This document shows, in pieces, positions 36,202 through 45,198 of a DNA stretch of 64,000 bases. Origin of the DNA: Raineya sp. (GTDB lineage: Bacteria > Bacteroidota > Bacteroidia > Cytophagales > Thermonemataceae). Where the stretch lies: positions 124,001 to 188,000 of the forward strand of contig JALONN010000002.1 of the NCBI GenBank assembly GCA_025454915.1. The letters run 5' to 3'. The notes under the pieces were generated by a model that worked only from the letters and a program-made list of their open reading frames with translations, searched no databases and had not been told where the DNA came from. Each line of letters begins with the position of its first letter. Position 1 is the stretch's first letter. The translations under genes were made by a program, and so were the position numbers.

Positions 36202-39200
36202 ATGGCAGATTACAATTTCAGAGAAATAGAACCCAAATGGCAAAAAAATTGGGCAGAGAAAGAAGTTTACAAAACACAGGAAAGTTCTTCTAAACCCAAA
36301 TATTATGTACTCGATATGTTTCCTTACCCTTCTGGGGCAGGTTTGCATGTAGGGCACCCTCTGGGATATATTGCATCCGATATTATTGCTCGCTACAAAA
36401 GAGCTAAAGGCTTCAATGTGTTGCACCCAATGGGTTTTGATAGTTTTGGCTTACCTGCTGAACAATATGCAATCCAAACAGGGCAACATCCTGCCATTAC
36501 TACTACCGAAAATATAACTCGTTATAAAGAACAGCTAAAAAATATTGGTTTTTCTTATGACTGGAACAGAGAAGTACAAACCTCTGACTCCAATTATTAC
36601 AAATGGACGCAATGGATTTTCATGCGTTTGTTTGAAGCTTGGTACAATAAAACCTCTGATAAGGCTGAACATATTAATACACTTCTTGCTGAATTTGAAA
36701 AAAATGGTAATTCTAAAGTAAAGGCTGTTTGTGATGAAGAGACACCTGTATTTTCAGCAGAAGCATGGAATAACTTTTCCGAACAAGAACGTTCTGATAT
36801 TCTGTTGAAATACCGTTTAACATACCTTGCTGATGCATATGTAAACTGGTGTCCTGCATTGGGTACTGTACTTGCTAATGATGAAGTAAAAGATGGTGTT
36901 TCAGAGCGTGGAGGTTATCCTGTGGAGCGTAAACTCATGCGTCAGTGGATGATGCGTATTACAGCTTATGCAGAACGCCTTTTAAACGATTTGGAGACTT
37001 TAGACTGGTCAGAGAGTATCAAAGAGGTACAAAAAAACTGGATAGGCAAAAGTGTTGGAGCAGAAGTTACTTTCAAATTAGCTACTAATGAAGCCACTAT
37101 TACTGTTTTCACAACTCGTGTAGATACCATTTATGGAGTAACTTATTTGGTTTTAGCTCCTGAAAATGAATTGGTTAGCCAGATTACAACACATGCTCAG
37201 AAAGCGGAAGTAGAGGCTTATGTAGAAAAAGCTACCAACCGAAGCGAAAGAGACCGTATGGCAGATGTCAAGACTGTTTCGGGTGCTTTTACGGGTAGTT
37301 ATGCTATCAATCCTTTTACAAATGAGCAAATTCCTGTTTGGGTTGCTGAATATGTATTGGCTGGTTATGGTACTGGTGCAGTAATGGGTGTACCCAGTTC
37401 AGATGATAGAGATTATCGTTTTGCAACACATTTCAATTTGCCTATTGTGAGAGTGATAGAAGGTACAGAAGATGCTGAAAATCCAACAGAAAAAAAATAT
37501 GGCAAAATGATTAATTCTGGATTTTTGAATGGTTTAGAAAGCAATGAAGCCATTGAAAAAGCTATCGAATTTGCAGAAAAAAATAATTTTGGTGTAAAAA
37601 AGGTAAACTACAAAATGCGTGATGCAGTATTTAGTCGTCAGCGTTATTGGGGTGAGCCTGTACCTGTTTATTTCAAAAATGGAGTTCCTAAACTCATTGA
37701 AGAAAAAGAACTGCCTTTAGAACTTCCCAAAATTGATAAATATTTACCTACTGAATCGGGCGAGCCACCTTTGGGAAGAGCAGAAGACTGGAAATATCAG
37801 AATGAATATGAGTACGAATTAAGCACCATGCCGGGTTGGGCAGGTAGTAGCTGGTATTGGTTGCGTTATATGGATGCAAACAACGACAAAGAGTTTGTAA
37901 GCAAAGAAAAAGAACAATACTGGCAAAATGTAGATTTGTATATTGGTGGTGCTGAGCATGGTACAGGACACTTGTTATACAGCCGTTTCTGGAATAAAGC
38001 ATTGTTTGATTTAGGGTTTATCTCAAAGCCTGAGCCTTTCCAAAAAATGATTAACCAAGGAATGATTCAGGGACGTAGTAATTTCGTTTACAAGGTTTTA
38101 TACAAAGAAGTACATGCCTCTAAAAGATTGGCAGAACATTTACTTCCTTTGGGTTTTACACAAGAAACTACTTCTGGCGATTTGAAGTTGGATTTCTTAC
38201 ACAAAGAAAAAAATATTGCTGTTGAAATTCGTTCTCAGTCTATCATCAAAGAAAATTGGCAGGAATATTTAGCAAAATATGCTGAATTTATGCCACAAGG
38301 CTGTCAGGTGATGTTTGTTTCTGTAGAGGAGATTTTTGTAAATGTTGGTGAAACCATTGAACGCATCAAAACAGCTTTAAATGGTGGAGAATTTTTACAA
38401 TTCCCTTTAAATGATTATGAGTTACCCAATTTATTTGTTTCCCATAATCTCAGAAAAGACTACGAAACCATTGATTTACACGTAGATGTAAATATTGTAG
38501 AAAATGAAATTCTTGATATAGATGCTTTTAGAAAGTGGCGACCTGATTTAGAAGATGCAGAATTTATTTTGGAAGATGGAAAGTATATTTGTGGGTATGA
38601 AGTAGAAAAAATGTCAAAGCGTTGGTACAATGTCGTAAATCCTGATAATATTGTAGAACGCTACGGAGCTGACACATTGCGTTTGTATGAAATGTTTTTA
38701 GGTCCTTTGGAGCAATTTAAGCCTTGGAATACCAACGGAATTGAAGGTACTCATAAGTTTTTGAGAAAATTGTGGCGTTTATTCCATGATGCAGAAGGAA
38801 ATTTTGCAGTTTCGGATGCTGAACCTACTAAAGAAGAGTTTAAAACGCTACATACAGCCATCAAGCGTGTAACAGAAGATATTGAACGTTTTTCTTTCAA
38901 TACGCCTGTAAGTACATTTATGATTTGTGTAAACGAACTAACTGATTTAAAATGCAATAAAAAATCTATTTTAGAGCCATTATTGGTGTTGCTTGCTCCT
39001 TATGCTCCACATATCACAGAAGAATTGTGGAGTTTATCAGGGCATACAGAAACCATTAACACAGCTAGTTATCCTATTTTAGAGGAGAAATATTTACAAG
39101 AAGATTCATTTTCTTATCCTATTTCTATCAATGGCAAGCATAGAACTAATATTGAGTTTGCATTGGATATGCCCAAAGAAGAAATGGAAAAAGCTGTATT

Positions 39201-39291
39201 AGAGAATGAAATTGTACAGAAATGGTTAGAAGGTAAACCTGCTAAAAAAGTAATTGTTGTTCCAAAGAAAATTGTAAACGTAGTTATTTAG
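36202..39291 (+). CDS. leuS: Leucyl-tRNA synthetase with an extra inserted domain
   Basis: 1029 residues from the ATG at 36202; a longer frame has an unlikely leader and overlaps a -7 element (TAATTTTG, 36170-36177). Class I motifs are present: HVGH (49-52) and KMSKR (803-807) instead of KMSKS. The editing domain has [12 protein letters not shown] and [13 protein letters not shown] with the conserved Asp. Residues about 631-745 (38092-38436) are not part of the usual LeuRS. They interrupt the segment between GRSNFVY and [10 protein letters not shown]. The insert has a DFL..(6)..IAVEIR pattern that resembles a degenerate PD-(D/E)XK or DUF559-like fold. The enzyme charges tRNA-Leu; the insert may bind tRNA or another partner. 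Confidence 0.96.
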   Translation: MADYNFREIEPKWQKNWAEKEVYKTQESSSKPKYYVLDMFPYPSGAGLHVGHPLGYIASDIIARYKRAKGFNVLHPMGFDSFGLPAEQYAIQTGQHPAITTTENITRYKEQLKNIGFSYDWNREVQTSDSNYYKWTQWIFMRLFEAWYNKTSDKAEHINTLLAEFEKNGNSKVKAVCDEETPVFSAEAWNNFSEQERSDILLKYRLTYLADAYVNWCPALGTVLANDEVKDGVSERGGYPVERKLMRQWMMRITAYAERLLNDLETLDWSESIKEVQKNWIGKSVGAEVTFKLATNEATITVFTTRVDTIYGVTYLVLAPENELVSQITTHAQKAEVEAYVEKATNRSERDRMADVKTVSGAFTGSYAINPFTNEQIPVWVAEYVLAGYGTGAVMGVPSSDDRDYRFATHFNLPIVRVIEGTEDAENPTEKKYGKMINSGFLNGLESNEAIEKAIEFAEKNNFGVKKVNYKMRDAVFSRQRYWGEPVPVYFKNGVPKLIEEKELPLELPKIDKYLPTESGEPPLGRAEDWKYQNEYEYELSTMPGWAGSSWYWLRYMDANNDKEFVSKEKEQYWQNVDLYIGGAEHGTGHLLYSRFWNKALFDLGFISKPEPFQKMINQGMIQGRSNFVYKVLYKEVHASKRLAEHLLPLGFTQETTSGDLKLDFLHKEKNIAVEIRSQSIIKENWQEYLAKYAEFMPQGCQVMFVSVEEIFVNVGETIERIKTALNGGEFLQFPLNDYELPNLFVSHNLRKDYETIDLHVDVNIVENEILDIDAFRKWRPDLEDAEFILEDGKYICGYEVEKMSKRWYNVVNPDNIVERYGADTLRLYEMFLGPLEQFKPWNTNGIEGTHKFLRKLWRLFHDAEGNFAVSDAEPTKEEFKTLHTAIKRVTEDIERFSFNTPVSTFMICVNELTDLKCNKKSILEPLLVLLAPYAPHITEELWSLSGHTETINTASYPILEEKYLQEDSFSYPISINGKHRTNIEFALDMPKEEMEKAVLENEIVQKWLEGKPAKKVIVVPKKIVNVVI

Positions 39292-39308
39292 ATAAATAAA
39301 ATATATTA

Positions 39309-39379
39309 AAACCTTATAGGTTTTCTTTTTAAATAATTGATAGCTAATTTTAAATTGTTTTTTTAAACCTATAAGGTTT
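39309..39379. repeat. Inverted pair of a 15-bp repeat (AAACCTTATAGGTTT)
   Basis: AAACCTTATAGGTTT (39309-39323) and its reverse complement AAACCTATAAGGTTT (39365-39379) face each other behind leuS. Each copy is itself nearly palindromic. A third partial copy, AAAACCTTATAGG, is at 44026-44038 before the RND adaptor gene. It may act as a leuS terminator and looks like a dispersed intergenic repeat. Confidence 0.6.
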
Positions 39380-39432
39380 CTATTAATTCTAAAATTTATG
39401 CTATTCAATATTAATATCTCTGTACTAAAAAT

Positions 39433-40179
39433 ATGTATCAAAATAAAAAAGTAATTATTGTTTTACCTGCTTACAATGCAGCCAAAACATTAGAACAAAC
39501 CTACCGAGAGATTCCTTTTGAGTATGTGGATGAAGTGGTTTTGGTAGACGATGCCAGTAAAGATGACACTGTAGCTGTCGGGCAAAAACTTGGCATTAAG
39601 CATATTATCGTTCACGAAAAAAACAAGGGTTATGGTGGTAACCAGAAATCTTGTTATAAAAAAGCTTTAGAATTAGGTGGCGATATTGTAATTATGTTAC
39701 ACCCTGATTATCAGTATACTCCAAAATTATTAATTGCCATGATTTCCATCATCGGAAATGATTTGTATCCTGTAGTATTTGGGTCTCGTATATTGGGCAA
39801 AGGAGCTTTGAAAGGAGGGATGCCTATGTACAAATACATTGCAAACCGTTTCTTGACATTTTCTCAAAATGTATTGATGAATCAGAAACTTTCTGAGTAT
39901 CATACGGGTTACAGAGCTTTTTCGGGAGAGGTGATTAAAAGTATAGATTTTACTTACAACTCTGATGATTTTGTGTTTGATAATGAAATGATTGCTCAGA
40001 TTTTTTATAAAGGTTACGAAATTGGAGAAGTTACCTGCCCTACCAAATATTTTGAAGAAGCCTCTTCTATCAATTTTAAGCGTAGTATGAAATATGGTTT
40101 TGGTGTTTTGGGGGTTTCTTTGAGGTATTTCTTTACAAAGTTGGGGATTTTTAAGTGGAAAGTCCTGACAGGGAAATAG
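39433..40179 (+). CDS. Family 2 glycosyltransferase, dolichyl-phosphate-mannose-synthase-like
   Basis: 248 residues. VIIVLPAYNAAKTLEQTYREIP, DEVVLVDDASKDDTVAVGQKLG (first acidic motif) and HEKNKGYGGNQKSCYKKAL are the GT2 donor-binding region. HPDYQYTP takes the place of the DxD metal motif, and FGSRILG and SEYHTGYRAFSGEV follow. The protein has no obvious membrane anchor, as in the DPM1-type single-domain enzymes. It probably moves a sugar from a nucleotide donor to a lipid carrier; the sugar cannot be read. It stands alone between leuS and dtd. Confidence 0.9.
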   Translation: MYQNKKVIIVLPAYNAAKTLEQTYREIPFEYVDEVVLVDDASKDDTVAVGQKLGIKHIIVHEKNKGYGGNQKSCYKKALELGGDIVIMLHPDYQYTPKLLIAMISIIGNDLYPVVFGSRILGKGALKGGMPMYKYIANRFLTFSQNVLMNQKLSEYHTGYRAFSGEVIKSIDFTYNSDDFVFDNEMIAQIFYKGYEIGEVTCPTKYFEEASSINFKRSMKYGFGVLGVSLRYFFTKLGIFKWKVLTGK

Positions 40180-40192
40180 TTTATTGGAAGTT

Positions 40193-40250
40193 CGATATAA
40201 GAGAAAGGATTTTTTGAATGTCTTTTCTCTTCTTTTCTTTTTCTTATATC
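40193..40250 (+). terminator. Imperfect hairpin after the glycosyltransferase gene
   Basis: GATATAAGAGAAAG and CTTTTTCTTATATC pair over 14 bp with one mismatch around a 30-base T-rich loop. A weak terminator candidate. Confidence 0.4.
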
Positions 40251-40278
40251 TCATGTCTAAAGTTCTAATATCTACAAT

Positions 40279-40731
40279 ATGATTGCTGTTATTCAGCGTG
40301 TAAAAAACGCATCTGTAACCATTGAGGGAAAACTCCATTCAGAAATTGGAGTAGGCTTACTTATTTTGCTTGGTATCGGACAAGATGACACCCAAGAAGA
40401 TATTGACTGGCTTGCCAAAAAAATTGTACAAATGCGTATTTTCTCGGATAGCGAACAAAAAATGAACCTTTCAGTACAAGATGTGGGTGGGGATATTCTG
40501 CTTGTAAGTCAGTTTACATTATTTGCAAGCACCAAAAAAGGCAACCGTCCTTCGTTTATTGAGGCTGCCCGCCCAGAAATAGCTATTCCCCTTTACGAAA
40601 AATCTATTGCTATATTTTCTCAAGAATTAGGCAAGCCCATCCAAACAGGCGAATTTGGGGCAGATATGCAGGTCAATTTGCTCAATGATGGTCCTGTTAC
40701 CATTATCATTGATTCAAAGAATAGGAGATAG
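40279..40731 (+). CDS. dtd: D-aminoacyl-tRNA deacylase
   Basis: 150 residues, normal DTD length. MIAVIQRVKNASVTI opens the protein. The two defining active-site motifs are present: SQFTL (77-81) and NDGPVT (136-141) with the cross-subunit Gly-cisPro. The enzyme hydrolyses D-amino acids (and Gly) from mischarged tRNA. Its stop is 1 base from the stop of the convergent small exported protein gene. Confidence 0.97.
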   Translation: MIAVIQRVKNASVTIEGKLHSEIGVGLLILLGIGQDDTQEDIDWLAKKIVQMRIFSDSEQKMNLSVQDVGGDILLVSQFTLFASTKKGNRPSFIEAARPEIAIPLYEKSIAIFSQELGKPIQTGEFGADMQVNLLNDGPVTIIIDSKNRR

Positions 40732-40732
40732 G

Positions 40733-41251
40733 TTATCTTATAAATATATTTTGTGAATTAAAAGAACCTAAAACTTCTTTAAAATTAGCTTTTTTTAATA
40801 TCCCATTCTTTTTATAAGGCATTATAATATTCAGAATCAGAATATCAATATTATTGTTTAGCTTCTGAACTCTATACGAATCATATATATTTAATCGTAG
40901 TTTATACTCCTCCTTAGATTTACATACATAAAGACATTTTACATCTATATTGTTATCATTTATATAATTGATATAATTTAATGGTGGTGAAAATATTTGA
41001 TTATTTTCCACATTCTGAATTAATAAACTGATTGCAAATTTATCTTGGTTTTTCAATAAAGAGTTAGCATCAACACACTTATTAAAAAATAAATCTTGAT
41101 TTAGATTATTTGTGAATATTAGTTCAATTTGCATAACAGAATCTTTTTTACACTCAAGAATTCGTATTTTTAGGCTTATATCTTGAGCAAAAGAAGAATA
41201 ACAAAAAAATAAAGTTAAAAAATAAAATAAGATTTTTGTTAGCATATACAT
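40733..41251 (-). CDS. Small exported protein, unknown function
   Basis: 172 residues, or 170 if the second ATG at 41245 is used (MLTKILFYFLTLFFCYSSFAQ), which fits a signal peptide better. The mature part has IELIFTNNLNQDLFFNKCVDAN, similar to small immunoglobulin-like domains with a Cys pair, followed by several Asn/Lys-rich beta strands. Codon and base use are more AT-rich than neighbours. I do not recognise the family. It is convergent with dtd with almost no gap. Confidence 0.6.
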   Translation of the reverse strand: MYMLTKILFYFLTLFFCYSSFAQDISLKIRILECKKDSVMQIELIFTNNLNQDLFFNKCVDANSLLKNQDKFAISLLIQNVENNQIFSPPLNYINYINDNNIDVKCLYVCKSKEEYKLRLNIYDSYRVQKLNNNIDILILNIIMPYKKNGILKKANFKEVLGSFNSQNIFIR

Positions 41252-41356
41252 TAATGTAAAACTGTAAAAACCAATTCTTTGAATTATTTTCTTAGATTCA
41301 AAATATAATCTTTTTTTAGTAAAAATCGTATATTAGCTTAAAAGAATGTTTTAGTT

Positions 41357-42919
41357 ATGTCTAAACAGATTACAAATTTCTTTGAGAAAGCTCTTGAGAT
41401 ACAAAATAAAAAGAGAGAAAAGCTCACGGAAGCTGAAAAGAAAGAGATAGCTCTAGAACTTGGTTTTTCAGAGGAGGAGTGGCAAGCTTTCTTGGATAGT
41501 TTTCAGGCTCATTTGGAAAGAGGAAAAACCTATTTAGAACTTCATAATTATACAGAAGCTATCTCAGAACTTCAAGAAGCTCTTGTTATTCAACCAGAAA
41601 ATATAGATGTATTATCTCATATTTCTTGGGCATACTTAGGTTTATTCCACAACAAGAAAAGAAAAAGTGATAAAATTAAGGCTTTAGACTATGCAAAAGA
41701 GTGTTTACAATATGCACCTAAAAATATTCTTGCTCATCAGGTAATCAATGAGTTTAATTCAACAAAGAAAAAATATAATAGTAGTGTAATTGATGTAAAA
41801 GAGTCTTTTACAAAATCTTCTCATCAGAAAAGCACAAAATCTCCTCTTAAAGAAATTCTTATTTTTATTGGATGTGTAGGAACAATTCTTTTACTTTTTT
41901 ATCTAACATTTCCAAAATTTGAGCCTAAAAATCAAAAAAAGGAATCTTCAAAAACTAAAACAATCCATAAAGAAGACCAAACTAGAAAAGCTACCTCTCA
42001 ATCTCCTACAAAGAATTCTCTCAAACGTAATTTTAATATCCCTATCATATTACAAAACACAGATAATGATTACTGTACATTCGTGAAACAAAATGACAGT
42101 ACTTGGTTAGCTAAAAGTTTAAAAGGAGAAGAATTATTTTTGTTTCAAGTTTCTAATCATTACTTAAAATTTAATGCTCAAATACAAAATGAGAAGATTA
42201 TTTCCTCAGAACTTACTTATAGTCCAGTGTTTATTCTCACATTTTTGACCAATCATATACAAAAACGCCATTTTACTTTTAGCTCTAACTGGGAAGGACT
42301 ATCAATGGGTGGTTATTCGCCAAATCATTTTTTGAAACCTTATGTTCCAGATCATGTAAATTACAAAAAGGGTGATATTGCTTATATTCGTTATTTTGCA
42401 AAAAATACAACTGATTTTAAGTTTCCAAGTTCAATAGACTCCTTAAACTTTAAAAACAGCAAATTCATCTTAGATCTTAAAGCAGATTGGAATGCCATCA
42501 AAAATTATAAACCTACCATAAATTCTGTTTTTGATTTTGAGCCAAAAGATATTAGAGTGTTATATCAAGGAAAACCTTATCAGGAAATTGCATTTAAAAC
42601 AAGAGCAACATCGGCTTACACTGATAATCAATATCAAAGCATGGGTATTACTTTTGAAATCAAAAATCAGGATTCTCAAAATAGAAGTCTTCAAATGCTT
42701 GAGTTCAAAATGGTTTTTTATACTCAAAATGGTATGGATACTATCTCTCAAGAATCAGTTCTTAGGATAAGTAAGGCAATCAATACACATTTAGGAGACT
42801 TAAAGTTAAAACCCAAACAAACAACTTTTTATCACACTAATAAGTCTTTATTCATTGATAACTATAAAAAAATTGCACCTAAATACGAAATTCACATTAC
42901 TAATATTAATTGGGAGTAA
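41357..42919 (+). CDS. TPR protein with one membrane segment and a large C-terminal domain
   Basis: 520 residues. Residues about 49-120 carry two TPR-like repeats (HLERGKTYLELHNYTEAISELQEALVIQPEN, then DVLSHISWAYLGL). After a linker comes one membrane helix (166-186), so the TPRs should be cytoplasmic and the last 330 residues periplasmic. The C-terminal region is beta-rich and has no motif I recognise. The topology resembles a signalling or assembly adaptor that links cytoplasm and envelope. It is convergent with holA, 13 bp apart, with no visible terminator. Confidence 0.72.
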   Translation: MSKQITNFFEKALEIQNKKREKLTEAEKKEIALELGFSEEEWQAFLDSFQAHLERGKTYLELHNYTEAISELQEALVIQPENIDVLSHISWAYLGLFHNKKRKSDKIKALDYAKECLQYAPKNILAHQVINEFNSTKKKYNSSVIDVKESFTKSSHQKSTKSPLKEILIFIGCVGTILLLFYLTFPKFEPKNQKKESSKTKTIHKEDQTRKATSQSPTKNSLKRNFNIPIILQNTDNDYCTFVKQNDSTWLAKSLKGEELFLFQVSNHYLKFNAQIQNEKIISSELTYSPVFILTFLTNHIQKRHFTFSSNWEGLSMGGYSPNHFLKPYVPDHVNYKKGDIAYIRYFAKNTTDFKFPSSIDSLNFKNSKFILDLKADWNAIKNYKPTINSVFDFEPKDIRVLYQGKPYQEIAFKTRATSAYTDNQYQSMGITFEIKNQDSQNRSLQMLEFKMVFYTQNGMDTISQESVLRISKAINTHLGDLKLKPKQTTFYHTNKSLFIDNYKKIAPKYEIHITNINWE

Positions 42920-42932
42920 TATGATAACCTTA

Positions 42933-43958
42933 TCAATGTAAAATCTTAAAAACCAATTCTTTGAGTATATCACCTTCCTCCATACTTCCTGATTCTACGC
43001 CTTTACTTTGCAGGTCGGCTTCTCTGAGGAAATGAATAATCTGTATTACTTTGGGCAAAGGGTATTTTCGGCTGGCATTTAGGTAATCTTTCACAAAAAA
43101 ACGATTGACACTCAGCAGTTCAGCCAAAGTATTTTCGTTTTTATCTGTGGCTTGGTGGGTAAGCAATACTTTTGTAAAAAACTGAAACAGAATGGTTACC
43201 ATTGGGATAATGGGGTTATCCTTTGGGTTCTGCGAAAAAACATGAATAATTCTGTTGGCTTTGAGTACGTCTTTGTCTATCAGGGCTTTCTGCAAATCAA
43301 AAATCGTATATTCTTTACTTTGCCCGACATATTTTCTGACCAAATCTTCTTCAATTTGTTTGCTTTCACCAATATTCAAAAGCATTTTATCTATTTCGCT
43401 GGCAAGTCTTGTCAAATCGCTTCCTACAAATTCGGAGAGTAGGAGAGTAGCTGTGGGCGAAATACTATATTGCTTTTGGCGAACATAGCTTTCTATCCAT
43501 TTGGGTATTTCGTTGTCATAGGGCTTTTTGCTTTCAAGCACCACAGCATTTTTTTCAAGGGCTTTGTAAAGGGCTTTGCGTTTGTCTAATAACTTGTGTT
43601 TGTGAGCCAGTACCAAAACCGTACTGGGAGAGGCTGTTTCTACATATTTTTGAAGAACTTTGTGGGCTTCATCACTACGTAAATCGCTGGTTTCCTGAAA
43701 TTCTTTAATGATTACCACCTGCTTTTCTGCCATCATAGGGAAGCGACGAGCATTGTTTACAATCTGCCCCATTTGGGAGTCCTTGCCATACATTACGACT
43801 TGATTAAAGCCTTTTTCGTGTTCAGGTAAAGCATTGGCTTCTATATAATCACTGATTTGGTCTATGTAATAAGTCTCCTCTCCATGTAAAAAATAAACAG
43901 GAGCTATTTTTTTAGACTGCAAATCTTTGAGAATATCTTCGGGTTTGGCTATGGGCAT
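42933..43958 (-). CDS. holA: DNA polymerase III delta subunit
   Basis: 341 residues. APVYFLHGEETYYIDQISDYIE is the N-terminal nucleotide-fold start, with the Walker-like loop changed to GEE as in delta subunits. ARRFPMMAEKQVVIIKE and FVGSDLTRLASEIDKMLL (the delta LxxEIxKL signature) confirm the family. Delta opens the beta clamp in the clamp loader. Length is typical. The gene stands alone on this strand. Confidence 0.92.
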   Translation of the reverse strand: MPIAKPEDILKDLQSKKIAPVYFLHGEETYYIDQISDYIEANALPEHEKGFNQVVMYGKDSQMGQIVNNARRFPMMAEKQVVIIKEFQETSDLRSDEAHKVLQKYVETASPSTVLVLAHKHKLLDKRKALYKALEKNAVVLESKKPYDNEIPKWIESYVRQKQYSISPTATLLLSEFVGSDLTRLASEIDKMLLNIGESKQIEEDLVRKYVGQSKEYTIFDLQKALIDKDVLKANRIIHVFSQNPKDNPIIPMVTILFQFFTKVLLTHQATDKNENTLAELLSVNRFFVKDYLNASRKYPLPKVIQIIHFLREADLQSKGVESGSMEEGDILKELVFKILH

Positions 43959-44133
43959 GATGTAATTTATTTTCTATACAAACCTATACTATAATAAAAT
44001 TATTACTGGATTATTCAAATGGTATAAAACCTTATAGGCTTTGTTTTAATTCAAAAATAGATAAAAAAACGTAATTTTATACACAAATTACCTCTAAAAA
44101 ACGTTCTATTAAAAACAGACAATCTTATTTATA

Positions 44134-45186
44134 ATGAAATTTATTAGTTATTCTCTTATCGCTTATACATTATTTTTATACAGTTGTAGTTCAGGAAATG
44201 GGAAAGGAAAAGAGGTTAGCAATAACAATGCTCCTAAAAAAGAGCCTCCTGTACCTGTAGAAGCCATTATTGCTACCGAAGTAGATTTTACAAGCCCCTT
44301 AGAAGTGAGTGGCTCTCTGCAATCTCAGGATTTCGTAGAAATACGCCCTGAAGCTTCAGGAAAAATTGTGGCTCTAAGCGTTCCTGAAGGTAATTTTGTA
44401 GGGCAGGGTACAGTTTTGGGGCGTTTGTATAGTGCTGATTTACAAGCTCAATTAAAAAAAAATGAGGCTCAATTGACTCTTGCCAAGAAAAATGAAGAAA
44501 GACTTAAAAAACTTTTGGAAGTGGGTGGTGTAAATCAGCAAGAATACGACCAAGTTTTAAGCCAAGTCCAAAGCCTGCAAGCAGATATAGAATTCGTACA
44601 GGCTCAAATCAGAAAAACGGTTATTACAGCACCTTTTTCTGGTAAATTAGGGCTCAGACAGGTCAGTTTGGGAGCTTATGTCTCACCAAATAATGTTGTT
44701 GTTACACTACAAAACACTAATATTCAGGTAGATTTCAACGTTCCTGAACAATACATTCAGAAAGTAAAAATTGGAGAAAAAGTGTCTTTGAAAGTAGAAG
44801 GTACTGAAAACCTACTCAATGCACAGATTATTGCCATAGAACCTCAAATTAGTGCCACTACCCGAAACCTGAAGGTAAGAGCAAGGGTTGAAGGTAGTAC
44901 AGAGGGTGTTTTAGGAGGGATGTTTGCTCGTGTATTTGTAGGTACAGCCCAAACTCAAAAAGCTATTCTCGTTCCAAGTAATGCCATTATCCCTGAAACA
45001 AGAGGTAAGAAAGTAGCTGTTATAAGAGGGGGTAAGCCTATTTTTACAGATGTCGAAACAGGTGCAAGAAAAGAAGCTAAAGTCCAGATATTAAAAGGCT
45101 TAAAGGTTGGTGATACAGTAGCTACTACTGGTATCTTATTCTTAAAACCTACCAGCCAAGTTGTTGTTAAAAAAGTCATCCAATAA
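44134..45186 (+). CDS. RND efflux periplasmic adaptor lipoprotein
   Basis: 350 residues. The lipobox ends at Cys18 (LYSCSS). The membrane-fusion-protein order is seen: beta-barrel/lipoyl half VEIRPEASGKIVALSVPEGNFVGQGTVL, a short coiled-coil hairpin (KKNEAQLTLAKKNEERLKKLLEVGGVNQQEYDQVLSQVQSLQADIEFV), second lipoyl half ITAPFSGKLGLRQVSLGAYV and a C-terminal barrel. It links the inner membrane pump encoded 12 bp downstream to an outer membrane channel. The short hairpin is like MexA/AcrA-type adaptors of Bacteroidota. Confidence 0.93.
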   Translation: MKFISYSLIAYTLFLYSCSSGNGKGKEVSNNNAPKKEPPVPVEAIIATEVDFTSPLEVSGSLQSQDFVEIRPEASGKIVALSVPEGNFVGQGTVLGRLYSADLQAQLKKNEAQLTLAKKNEERLKKLLEVGGVNQQEYDQVLSQVQSLQADIEFVQAQIRKTVITAPFSGKLGLRQVSLGAYVSPNNVVVTLQNTNIQVDFNVPEQYIQKVKIGEKVSLKVEGTENLLNAQIIAIEPQISATTRNLKVRARVEGSTEGVLGGMFARVFVGTAQTQKAILVPSNAIIPETRGKKVAVIRGGKPIFTDVETGARKEAKVQILKGLKVGDTVATTGILFLKPTSQVVVKKVIQ

Positions 45187-45198
45187 GCGTCAATATTT

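Noticed and set aside
39730..40338. 202-codon frame on the minus strand
   Set aside because: It lies opposite the glycosyltransferase and dtd genes, which have clear family motifs; the antisense translation shows no domain.
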